DNA of 54,984 bases, taken from positions 1-54,984 of the forward strand of contig JADFNE010000028.1 in assembly GCA_022563535.1 (NCBI GenBank). Reading direction: 5' to 3'. Numbering within the stretch: position 1 is the first letter of the stretch; every line of letters starts with the position of its first letter. Positions 8,937-16,497 of this stretch are shown one piece after another. This DNA comes from Myxococcales bacterium. Lineage in GTDB: Bacteria; Myxococcota_A; UBA9160; UBA4427. Below the pieces are notes generated by a model that was not told the DNA's origin, made no database searches, and saw only the letters and a list, made by a program, of their open reading frames with translations. The translations under genes and the position numbers were made by a program.

Positions 8937-9428
8937 TCAAAGCAAAAAAAGACATTTGATTCTTCCCGCCGACGTTGCCAGAGCCGACCGGCGGATCTGT
9001 AGGCGTCCGTAGCTCATCTTTCCGTAGCTCACCCGCGGTGTGCCAAACTTGAGGATTCCGAGTTCTTCGAGTTGAATTACTGCTTGGCCCACTACGCTGT
9101 TCAAGAGCTCCGAGAAAGCGTTGCTATATTCCTCTCCGACCGATTCAACCTGGGAACTCGTCGCATCCGGAGAAGTGATTGCACACGATGCCGCGGCCAC
9201 GCGTTCGTCTGTGGCGATGATGTACTCCCCGGTTGTCAAGATTTCCTTCCCGATTCCGGTGAACTGGATTCGCACAGAAAAGGGCATTTCGGTCAGATAT
9301 TTCTTGCTGGCCTGCTCAGCCTCATCCGTTGTCACCTTGGCCCCACACGCGAACATGTCTTCCAGTGCATCTTGCGTGAGTTCTCGGAAATAGCCGACGT
9401 GCTGGGCGATGACATCGTCGATGGTCAT
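8937..9428 (-). CDS. CheX-like phosphatase-family protein
   Basis: This is a 163-residue protein of the CheX/CheC type. The helix FSELLNSVVGQAV has the E-x-x-N active-site pattern that removes phosphate from CheY in known members. Its ATG overlaps the TGA of the response regulator upstream (ATGA at 9425-9428), so the two are translationally coupled. This makes the regulator its most probable substrate. The last ten residues (AGRIKCLFLL) are unusually hydrophobic and do not look like a domain end. Confidence in the fold is good; the partner is inferred from order and coupling. Confidence 0.78.
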   Translation of the reverse strand: MTIDDVIAQHVGYFRELTQDALEDMFACGAKVTTDEAEQASKKYLTEMPFSVRIQFTGIGKEILTTGEYIIATDERVAAASCAITSPDATSSQVESVGEEYSNAFSELLNSVVGQAVIQLEELGILKFGTPRVSYGKMSYGRLQIRRSALATSAGRIKCLFLL

Positions 9429-9790
9429 TTTTCGATGGCCTCCAGAATGACCCTGCGGAATTCGTTGCAGAAGGCTTCGTCACTGAATTTTAGTGGCTTT
9501 TCGATAAAGCCTCTTGCACCGAGATTCAGACAGCTCATGATCATCTTGCGATCTTTCACCGCAGAGACGATCACCGCGCGTGCGCGGTCATCCGCTTGCA
9601 AAACCTCTTCCAGGCATTGGCGACCGTCCTTGTTGGGCATTGTGATGTCCAACAAAATCAAATCGGGTCGGTGTTCGAGATAGAGGTTGACGCCCTCGAT
9701 TCCGTCTTGACCCTCGGCGACCACTTCGTGGCCCTCGGCTTCGAGAAATTTCCTGATCTGCTTCACCAGGAAGGGGCTGTCATCCATCAA
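9425..9790 (-). CDS. CheY-like response regulator, 5' end frameshifted
   Basis: This is a single receiver domain. The acidic pair (MDDSPF), the phosphorylation site Asp (LILLDITMPNKDG), the conserved Ser (VIVSAV) and the Lys of EKP are all present. The open frame begins only at TTG 9790 and lacks the first beta strand. The missing residues lie just upstream in another frame: from TTG 9809, six bases after AAAGGAG, the reading is M-A-R-I-I-L-V-D, and it then runs out of frame at a tandem CATCCATC (9781-9788). Removing one CATC restores an intact ARIILVDDSPF. The gene as sequenced is therefore either frameshifted or an assembly error. The fold is doubtful without strand one, though an internal start is possible. 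Confidence 0.75.
   Translation of the reverse strand: MMDDSPFLVKQIRKFLEAEGHEVVAEGQDGIEGVNLYLEHRPDLILLDITMPNKDGRQCLEEVLQADDRARAVIVSAVKDRKMIMSCLNLGARGFIEKPLKFSDEAFCNEFRRVILEAIEK
9781..9788. repeat. 4-bp tandem duplication (CATC)x2 that breaks the response-regulator frame
   Basis: Two adjacent copies of CATC (GATG on the coding strand) shift the reading frame at codons VD|D of the receiver domain. With one copy the receiver reads through with the normal beta1-DD motif. This is a direct sequence observation; whether it is biological or technical cannot be decided here. Confidence 0.8.
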
Positions 9791-9862
9791 CCAGTATGAT
9801 ACGTGCCAAAATCATCTCCTTTGTCTTTATGTGCTACCCGCTCGAAAGCGTGTTCGCGTTCT

Positions 9863-11017
9863 TCATTCATAGACTCCGGGCAGTTCGGGCTTTCGAATGG
9901 AAAGCCGAATGGTGACTTCGACCCCTTCACCCAGACGTGATCGAACTGCAATGGTGCCGCCCTGCCGCTCTACGGTGTGTTTCACTGCATCCATCCCCAC
10001 TCCTCTGCCGCTGAGTTCATCCACGCTTTCACGCGAACTCAACCCGACTCGGAATACGAGATCTAGCTTGTCCTGATCGCTGAGCGCTGAAGCCTCCGTC
10101 TCGCTGAGGTGCTCTGCTTCGAGGGCCTTTTGGACGAGGCGTTCGGTATCGATGCCGGCGCCGTCGTCTGACACCGAAAGAACTGCCCATTCGTCGCCGA
10201 TCTCCGCCGAGATGTCGATCTTTCCCCAACGGGATTTTCCGCGTGATGCTCGAGTCGCGTCGTCTTCGATTCCGTGGGCGATGGCGTTACGAATCAGGTG
10301 GACTAGACAGGTATCGAAGACTCGGACGATCGAGCGGGGTATCAATTGCTTGGCGCCGTGAATGTTCAACTCCGGTTCGGTCTTGCCGAGTCGTTCGGCC
10401 TGAGATTTGAGTAGCCGCGGATAGTGGGCACAACATCTGCTGAAGGGCACGGCGTCGAGCGCTTCCAGGCGTAGTGCAGCGGTCGGTCCATCGATACCTT
10501 CAGCGTGAAGCAGGCCGAGGATCGAGTCGAATCGCTCGCGATTGACCGAGAGTGATCCGGCAGAGCCTTCATTGCGCTTCTCCCGCAGGCCCTCCAGGCG
10601 CTCGATTGCACCTGCCAACTCGGGGAGTAGTCCGCGCCATTTCTCCCAATCGCCGGGATCCGGATGGGTGCGAACGCTGGCGAGCAGGTCTTCGAGGGCG
10701 CCCGCCGCACTTGCCAGGTGATCAAAGTCCAGGGTCCCAGAGTTGCCCTTCAGGGTGTGGAGGTCTCGGTGGAGCTTGCCCCCGGGATCTGCGAGATCTT
10801 CCGAGGTTCGCAGCCCTTCGGCCTCGCGCAGGGTTTCCTTGGCGACATCGGCCAACTGCTCGAGAATGGCGGGCTCAGTGCTGAAAGCACTGTGGAGTTC
10901 GCGCACTTTCGTGTCACGTTGTTGACGGGGCTTCTCGAGTGCAACTTCTGCCAGCCGAGTCTCGGTGATGTCGGTGGTGAGGATGAGGATTCGGGCCAGC
11001 TGCCCGTCCTCGAGCAC
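9863..11017 (-). CDS. CheA-like Hpt-HATPase kinase, C-terminal part after an in-frame TGA
   Basis: This is the 3' part of a gene whose 5' part is 11105-11902. Both parts are in the same frame, separated by a TGA at 11105-11107. The true coding continuation begins directly after the TGA (D-Q-Y-E-K-L-N-P-L-R-E-R), completing a PAS domain (LEYRPVLEDG, ILTTDITETR). An Hpt domain follows with the phospho-His in LHRDLHTLKGNSG. Next come a dimer-like region and a CheA-type HATPase (LIRNAIAHGIED, DDGAGID, SGRGVGMDAVK). There is no CheW-like domain. It should phosphorylate the adjacent receiver. The listed start is the first internal GTG, which may not be used. Confidence 0.75.
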   Translation of the reverse strand: MLEDGQLARILILTTDITETRLAEVALEKPRQQRDTKVRELHSAFSTEPAILEQLADVAKETLREAEGLRTSEDLADPGGKLHRDLHTLKGNSGTLDFDHLASAAGALEDLLASVRTHPDPGDWEKWRGLLPELAGAIERLEGLREKRNEGSAGSLSVNRERFDSILGLLHAEGIDGPTAALRLEALDAVPFSRCCAHYPRLLKSQAERLGKTEPELNIHGAKQLIPRSIVRVFDTCLVHLIRNAIAHGIEDDATRASRGKSRWGKIDISAEIGDEWAVLSVSDDGAGIDTERLVQKALEAEHLSETEASALSDQDKLDLVFRVGLSSRESVDELSGRGVGMDAVKHTVERQGGTIAVRSRLGEGVEVTIRLSIRKPELPGVYE

Positions 11018-11104
11018 CGGCCGGTACTCCAGGGAGAGCGTACGCGTCTGATCCCCAGATTTGATGGTGCGCTCACGCAGGGGGTTGAGTTTTTCGTATT
11101 GGTC

Positions 11105-11902
11105 TCAGCGCTTTAAAAAACGCGGTTGCTGGACGAGTTCAATCCAGTTGTCCAGCTCCTCTCGTTCGCTCTGGTTCGAGTTGAGCAACTCCGCGATGTG
11201 CACGCCGTGCAAGTCGCGTCTACCCAGCATGGAATTGGCCTTGCGCGAGTGTACGGGGCCTACGTGACCGGCTTTGTCGAAAGTCAGCACGCCTTGCCCG
11301 AGGTTGTCGAACATGAGTGAGAGCTCACCCGATACCGAGCGAATTTCTCGCTCGCCCTTCTGCAGCTGTTTTTCCATCCAGGATAGGAGCCAGGCAATCA
11401 GGGCCGTCACCGGCAAGAGAAGTGCCAACCCGAGCTTGGCGGTAAATACGAGAGCCTCGGCTGCATCTCGATGAATCTGCTCTTCGCTGAGAGCAATCAA
11501 AAAATGCCCCATGGCTTCGCCTTCGTGACTGAGAGAGGCTACCCGATAGGCGATGTCTTCATCACGACCGGTGCCTTGCGAAAGAGTCGAGCGAAGCATT
11601 TCGTCGCTCAAGGTAAAGCTCGAAGGTACGGAAAGGATGGCGTCTCCATCTACATCTAGCAGCAGACCACCGGCGAAAGCGGCATCGGATTGCAGGCTCA
11701 GGAGGAAGGCTTGGACCGCCTGGATGTCTCCGCTCTTGAGCCCCAGCTCCACGTTGGCGGTGGTGAGGATCGCCATGGTTTCTTGCCGATCTCTCGCTGA
11801 GGCGAGTGCGTCGCTCTGGCTGCGCTTGGCCAGGATTGTCACGGTGGCGGTGGACGCCCCGACCAGGAGCAAGAGAATGATTACGAGGATCGCACGGCGC
11901 AC
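11105..11902 (-). CDS. Membrane sensor with PAS domain: N-terminal part of the broken CheA-like kinase
   Basis: The coding start is best placed at GTG 11902, preceded by GAGGAG, although the frame is open further upstream. The protein starts with a membrane segment (AILVIILLLLVGASTATVT), then a periplasmic sensor region of about 130 residues, a second membrane segment (LGLALLLPVTALIAWLLSW), a coiled linker, and the first half of a PAS domain (LMFDNLGQGVLTFD). It stops at TGA 11105-11107 after PRFLKR. The same frame continues as the rest of the PAS, Hpt and HATPase domains. A Trp (TGG to TGA) is the likely ancestral residue. As sequenced this product would be a sensor without a catalytic part. 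Confidence 0.75.
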   Translation of the reverse strand: MRRAILVIILLLLVGASTATVTILAKRSQSDALASARDRQETMAILTTANVELGLKSGDIQAVQAFLLSLQSDAAFAGGLLLDVDGDAILSVPSSFTLSDEMLRSTLSQGTGRDEDIAYRVASLSHEGEAMGHFLIALSEEQIHRDAAEALVFTAKLGLALLLPVTALIAWLLSWMEKQLQKGEREIRSVSGELSLMFDNLGQGVLTFDKAGHVGPVHSRKANSMLGRRDLHGVHIAELLNSNQSEREELDNWIELVQQPRFLKR

Positions 11903-12232
11903 TGCGCACACTCCTCGATTCGTCGATGAAAGATCGAACGGTTGAAGCCATGTGCTGCCGGTAGCAACGCGGACACGACTTGCCTCTCGTTTGCGAAAGA
12001 AAAAAATCAGGCAATCCAGATCTTTCCAACCCGGTATCGCCTTCGCGCTCTCTCCAATATCGACGTGAGCCGGATGGGGCTTGAGATGGCGAAGCGATCG
12101 AATTCGATCTCGTCGTCCTGCACAGTTCAGTCTCAATCGGTCCTGAAGCAGGTGCTCAGGTGTTCTACCGAGATAGCCAGGATGGTGTGCCGCGGTTGCG
12201 AACGAAAGCTGGGAAACCCAGGCAACAGGCTG
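11903..12232. other. Intergenic region upstream of the signalling operon
   Basis: No gene is seen here. A perfect 14-bp palindrome GATCGAATTCGATC lies at 12096-12109, some 190 bases before the sensor start, and could be a regulator site. A small hairpin CTGGG-AAA-CCCAG at 12209-12221, just after the M50 protease stop on the minus strand, may help end that transcript. Both are read directly from the sequence; the functions are inference. Confidence 0.4.
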
Positions 12233-12922
12233 CTAGGGCAGCACCCACACTCGGACAAAACCGAATACCCAGCGGAACAAGTCGCCAAACAAGGTCCATG
12301 CGAGAAGCAGCCCAATCCACCCAAACATTGGGCGGCGCATCGCATTTTGAACGCGGCGCGCGTTGTCGTCCGAGAGCAACAGGGCAATGGCCATGCTGCC
12401 GTCGAGCGGGGGCACGGGCAGCATGTTGAAGACGAATAGAATCAGGTTCATCGAGAACAAGATGCTCAGCACGTGTGCGACGGAGGGCCAGATCCCCTCG
12501 TTCAGGGCCCCTACGAGGTGACCCAGCTGCAGTGAAGCACCGGAGACGAACAGTCCCGAAGCGGCGCCAGCCTGAAAGCACAGAGCACAGAAGACAACGA
12601 TCGCGAGATTGGCCCCCGGCCCGGCCAGCGACATCCACGCCGCGCGTTTTGGGTGGCGATATGCCCATTCGAGGTTGTATGGCGCGCTTGCAAATCCGAG
12701 CGGCCAACCGATGTACATGATCGACAAGATCGGCATCACCACCATGCCAATGGGCGAACGCCGAATATGCGGCTCGGGGTCGAGCGAAACTTGCCCGCCC
12801 AGATAGGCTGTCGGGTCGCCACCGCGCAACGCCGCCCAGGCGTGCGCTGCCTCGTGACAGGTCACGGAGACCAGGAAGGCCAGGTACCACAACACCCCAT
12901 CGCCCCAATTATCCAACGCCAC
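12233..12922 (-). CDS. Site-2 protease family (M50) membrane metalloprotease
   Basis: This is a 229-residue polytopic inner-membrane protein. The zinc-binding HExxH lies in the first membrane segment (TCHEAAHAW). The third ligand is in the later motif NMLPVPPLDGS, the family NxxPxxxLDG pattern. About five or six hydrophobic segments are visible. The short form, without PDZ or CBS domains, matches the minimal rhomboid-like M50 proteins that cleave within membranes. Its substrate is unknown. It is divergent from nothing close: the DUF2167 gene upstream is on the same strand with a 28-base gap, so the two may form an operon. Confidence 0.88.
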   Translation of the reverse strand: MALDNWGDGVLWYLAFLVSVTCHEAAHAWAALRGGDPTAYLGGQVSLDPEPHIRRSPIGMVVMPILSIMYIGWPLGFASAPYNLEWAYRHPKRAAWMSLAGPGANLAIVVFCALCFQAGAASGLFVSGASLQLGHLVGALNEGIWPSVAHVLSILFSMNLILFVFNMLPVPPLDGSMAIALLLSDDNARRVQNAMRRPMFGWIGLLLAWTLFGDLFRWVFGFVRVWVLP

Positions 12923-12950
12923 TCTCCGGGTTCAACATCATGGGTGGAGA

Positions 12951-13940
12951 CTAGTCATGTCCGGGGGAGTCAGGGGGAATCCCGGATTGCGTCAGATCGG
13001 AGTGTGGATCCGATTTACGGCTCCCGAATACGCGCTTGAGAATCCCCCCCGCTCCGATCAACAGTACGATGGCGTACTTTTTGAATACCAGGAGCAGCGG
13101 CGCAAACTTGGCCAGGAGTCCCGCCTTGGCGGCCAGCTTGCCCGCGACCAACGCGCCAATTCCGTATGCGGCGACGGTGTCGACATCCGGGTCGAAGTCG
13201 ACATAGCGACTCCCCACATCAAACTCGATCAACGGCAGCAAGCCCTGCATGGCGCTCTGCACTTCCCATAGCTGGTCCGTCGTAGACACCGCGTTCATGA
13301 CCAGCACGCCGCGTCGACTGAGCGCGCGAATGTTGTAGTTGAGGGTGTGTCGCTCCGCATCGCCAAAGACCAGTTCTTTGGCCCAGTACAGCTGGTGGGT
13401 GTCGACGTCGTAGTACGGTGGTTCGGCCCAACCCACGAGTTCGATCCGGCTGTAGCCCGCGTGCTCTCGTTCGTCGCTCGCGGCCCGGGTTTCGGCTTGC
13501 ATTTCGACCAGGAGTTCGTCGTACCGAATGTCGGCCGCGTCCTCGTCGGAGACGTAGCCATCCTCGTCGAACGAAAGGATGACGGCCCAGGTCTCAGAAC
13601 CGAATACTGAAAACTCCGCTGGAACGATTGCGCCGAGGGTCTCGGCACCGGGCGGGTTGCCCCAGGCTTCTACGAGTATGCGCGCAGTTTGTTGCGGGTC
13701 GAGATAGCGATACGCGGAACTGAGGTGCAACTGCGCGTTGGCAGCCTCGAGTTCGATGTCACCAGACTGATACTCGAGCGCTGCTTCGAACTCTGCCGCC
13801 CAGCGCTGCGCTTCTTCATCGCTGGGTTGTGCCGCAGCGACGAGAGGTGCTGCGGCCATTCTGCAGAGCAGCAGTGCCGCGAGCGCGGCTGCCGCCCAGC
13901 CGTTGCAGGTGAGAGATCTATTGATGTCGAATCGCTGCAT
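12951..13940 (-). CDS. DUF2167 family membrane-anchored protein
   Basis: The protein has 329 residues from ATG 13940, which is preceded by GGAG at good spacing; the frame extends to a weaker TTG at 13976. It has an N-terminal signal sequence (AALAALLLCRMAAAPLVAAA). The body has the DUF2167 features: SGDIELEAANAQLHLSSAYRYLD, a WGNPPG, LGAIVPAEFSVF, then FDEDGYVSDEDA. Near the C-terminus there are one or two membrane segments (FAPLLLVFKKYAIVLLIGAGG). Members are found in many proteobacteria, are exported and membrane-bound, and have no known function. Confidence 0.85.
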   Translation of the reverse strand: MQRFDINRSLTCNGWAAAALAALLLCRMAAAPLVAAAQPSDEEAQRWAAEFEAALEYQSGDIELEAANAQLHLSSAYRYLDPQQTARILVEAWGNPPGAETLGAIVPAEFSVFGSETWAVILSFDEDGYVSDEDAADIRYDELLVEMQAETRAASDEREHAGYSRIELVGWAEPPYYDVDTHQLYWAKELVFGDAERHTLNYNIRALSRRGVLVMNAVSTTDQLWEVQSAMQGLLPLIEFDVGSRYVDFDPDVDTVAAYGIGALVAGKLAAKAGLLAKFAPLLLVFKKYAIVLLIGAGGILKRVFGSRKSDPHSDLTQSGIPPDSPGHD

Positions 13941-14241
13941 CAAAACTCCAATCGTAGGGTCGCGGAGTGTAGGCAAAACGGCCGCCGACCTCGCACCGGA
14001 CTTTTCACGGACCGCATTTTCTCGGCGACTCGTTCGATGACCGGCAACCCCCCGTCGTTACTACTGAAAATCCCTCGAGAATCAGCTCAAGATAGACTCG
14101 GTCGCGCCGATCCTCGGAGGCAGATGGCGCACGAGAAAATCACGGCCCGCGGGTCGTGGAAGCTGTCGCAGTACTCGTAGACATAGGTCGATTTTCTGAT
14201 CGGCGTACCCGTCGATGTTCTTGTCGAGATAGGAGGACGCT
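13941..14241. other. Divergent intergenic region before the glycan cluster
   Basis: This is about 300 bases between the DUF2167 gene and the SGNH-like gene, which point away from each other, so it should hold promoters for both. I see no gene, repeat or clear promoter hexamers. The only firm element is a perfect AGGAGG at 14231-14236, at its downstream edge. Confidence 0.4.
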
Positions 14242-15573
14242 CTGTCGTCCGCGGTTCGCATAAAAAGCCTGGTCGAAGCCCTGATGTTCGCCACCCTCAT
14301 ATTGGGCGCGCTCGAACTCGCAGGTTGGGGTTACAACCGCTACGCCCGGGCCGTTGCCTACGGCGACATGGGGCAGGAGAAGATTCAGCTCCTGGCTCAG
14401 CTCCCCAATGCACAGATTGAAGACTTCAAGTTTGACCCCGTGATCGTGGTCGGGGCGATTTCGCGCGAATTGCATCCCTACTTTGGTTACGTCACTGGCC
14501 AGGATACCCCGGGGATCAACAACCAGGGGTTCCGCAGCGACGTCGACTATCCCTACCGGTCCGCGCCAGGTGAGTTTGTCGTCGGAGTCTTTGGTGGCTC
14601 AGTCGCGATGCAGCTCGCCGGGGACGAAGCCAGTCGAGAACGTCTCGAAGCGGGGCTGCTCGAAATGCTCGCGGGTCGCGGAATTGAGCGCGTCACCGTG
14701 CTCTCGCTTGCCAACGGTGGTTGGCGTCAGCCACAGACCTTCAACACCTTTGTCTACTTCGTCGATCTACTCGACGCGGCGATCATCCTCGACGGCTTCA
14801 ATGAGATCACTCCGCTTTACCGGCCTCATGCCAATCATTGGCCGACACGTTTTCCCTGGAAGAAAGTCTTCTCCCAATTTTCCCAACCCAATACCACCCC
14901 AGCTCAACTCATGCTGCTCGGCGAGCTAACCCAATTGAGTCATGCCGCCAAATCATGGACGCGGCTATTTCAACAGCCCGTTCTAAAGAACAGTGCCATG
15001 GCACATGCGATTTGGAACGGGCGGGCGAGCCGGTATTCGCAGCGCATTCATGAAATCCGCAAAGCGCTCGGCAACAACGACGAGGTTGAAACTGGGTTCG
15101 CGCGGCTTGCGCCTCAGGACGAGGTCGAAGCAAAGCAGCAGATCGACGACTACTACGCGCTCTACGCTCGACTGTCCAGGTGGCAGGGGCTGATCGCCAA
15201 GGATCGAGGAGTTTCGCTATTTCATTTCATCCAGCCCAACCAGTATGTGCGAGATTCAAAGTCGTTCAGCGACGAAGAGCTCAAGCGCTTCGTGACACGC
15301 AGCGCGGTTTGGACCGACCACGTGACTGAGAGCTACGAGGCTCTCGATCGCGTACTGGCGGAGTTGGAACAGGCTGGGATTACCACCCAAAACCTGAAGA
15401 ACGTCTTTCGGCCGCATTCCGAGACGGTCTATTCCGACGATTGCTGTCATCTGCGGAGGGTGGGGTTGGTGGCCGTCGCAGACGCGATGCTCGTGCGCAT
15501 AGCCGAATCGGGGGCCCTGACCGACGAGACGATCGCCCGGTCGCCCAAGATCGCCTCACGGGGACACCAATAG
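14242..15573 (+). CDS. SGNH/GDSL-like membrane-anchored protein of the glycan cluster
   Basis: The protein shows an N-terminal membrane anchor (MFATLILGALELAGWG), then an SGNH-hydrolase-like body. Block I is VGVFGGSVA with the candidate nucleophile Ser, a middle motif is DGFNE, and the last block is SDDCCHLRRVG with the Asp/His pair. Such proteins often add or remove acyl groups on polysaccharides outside the membrane. The first ATG is 14284, with no ribosome site. A perfect AGGAGG lies five bases before an in-frame CTG at 14242, which would add the basic residues SSAVRIKS ahead of the anchor; I list that start, but ATG 14284 is the conservative choice. Confidence 0.7.
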   Translation: MSSAVRIKSLVEALMFATLILGALELAGWGYNRYARAVAYGDMGQEKIQLLAQLPNAQIEDFKFDPVIVVGAISRELHPYFGYVTGQDTPGINNQGFRSDVDYPYRSAPGEFVVGVFGGSVAMQLAGDEASRERLEAGLLEMLAGRGIERVTVLSLANGGWRQPQTFNTFVYFVDLLDAAIILDGFNEITPLYRPHANHWPTRFPWKKVFSQFSQPNTTPAQLMLLGELTQLSHAAKSWTRLFQQPVLKNSAMAHAIWNGRASRYSQRIHEIRKALGNNDEVETGFARLAPQDEVEAKQQIDDYYALYARLSRWQGLIAKDRGVSLFHFIQPNQYVRDSKSFSDEELKRFVTRSAVWTDHVTESYEALDRVLAELEQAGITTQNLKNVFRPHSETVYSDDCCHLRRVGLVAVADAMLVRIAESGALTDETIARSPKIASRGHQ

Positions 15574-15657
15574 ACCGGCATTAGAGCCTCCATTGGCCGG
15601 AAAACCCTCAGAATATTCCTAACATCGGGGGGCAATTACGCCGATGTTGGCTAGACG

Positions 15658-16497
15658 ATGGTCCCCGGCGAACCCACACTTTGGCGACGTTTGCGACGTG
15701 CCGCGCTGACCTCACTGCGCGGTTCTCACGCCTACTTCCGCTTCGAATCTCGGCATGCCCGGATCAATCCGGAACTCGCCAGCCTGCGCGGGAGTGGGAA
15801 GGGCAAGCGCTGCGTGATCATGGGCGGAGGCCCATCGCTGAAGGCCGTGGACCCCGATCTCTTGAAGGACGAGGTGACCTTTGGCGTCAACGGCATATTT
15901 CTCATCGAGGACTGGCTCGGTTTCCTTCCCACCTATTACGTCGTAGAAGACGCACTGGTCGTCGAGGATCGCGCCGACGCGATCGCTTCGCTCGAGGGCC
16001 CAACCAAGATTTATGGTTCTGTTTATCGCAACAGAATTAGAGAAACGGGGGACGTGCGCTATGCGAACGTCCTCTACGACTATTCGGCCTATCCCGAGTT
16101 TCCCTATTTCAGCGCAGACGCATCCCGTTGTCTCTGGGTAGGGGGGACGGTGAGCTATCTCTGTCTCCAGCTCGCCTACTACATGGAATTCGATCCTGTC
16201 ATCCTGGTGGGCTTCGATCACAACTACAGCGAACCCGCGGATGTGGTCAAGGGCAGCAACCAGAACGAATGGACTTCTCAGTCCGACGATCCCAATCACT
16301 TTCACCCCGACTATTTCGGCAAGGGCAAGCGCTGGCACGCACCGCGCACCGACCGCATGGAACTCGCCTATGAGAAGGCTAGGGCGGAGTTCGACAAGGT
16401 CGGGCGCAAGGTCATCAATGCGACCGAAGGGGGCAAACTCGAGGTCTTTGAGCGAGTGCCGTTCGACATGTTGTTTGCCCGAAAGGTTGGCCAGTGA
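15658..16497 (+). CDS. 6-hydroxymethylpterin pyrophosphokinase MptE-like (DUF115) protein
   Basis: This is a 279-residue protein with the MptE-like/DUF115 fold. It shows a nucleotide-type loop (CVIMGGGPSLKAVDPDLL), a segment VTFGVNGIFL and the family ILVGFDHNY motif followed by HFHPDYFGKG. In archaea MptE makes pterin precursors. In bacteria similar domains occur in Maf flagellin-glycosylation factors and in polysaccharide loci, where they may transfer or activate sugars. The surrounding glycosyltransferase and ABC exporter favour a glycan role. Its TGA overlaps the GTG of the next gene by four bases, so the two are coupled. Confidence 0.8.
   Translation: MVPGEPTLWRRLRRAALTSLRGSHAYFRFESRHARINPELASLRGSGKGKRCVIMGGGPSLKAVDPDLLKDEVTFGVNGIFLIEDWLGFLPTYYVVEDALVVEDRADAIASLEGPTKIYGSVYRNRIRETGDVRYANVLYDYSAYPEFPYFSADASRCLWVGGTVSYLCLQLAYYMEFDPVILVGFDHNYSEPADVVKGSNQNEWTSQSDDPNHFHPDYFGKGKRWHAPRTDRMELAYEKARAEFDKVGRKVINATEGGKLEVFERVPFDMLFARKVGQ

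Noticed and set aside
9809-9815. ATG 9815 as start of the regulator
   Set aside because: It abuts the AAAGGAG site with no spacing. TTG 9809, at six bases, is the better original start.
11105-11107. Selenocysteine at the kinase TGA
   Set aside because: No redox Cys is expected there, and the best downstream pairing is only four bases with a loop lacking an early G. A Trp codon change is simpler.
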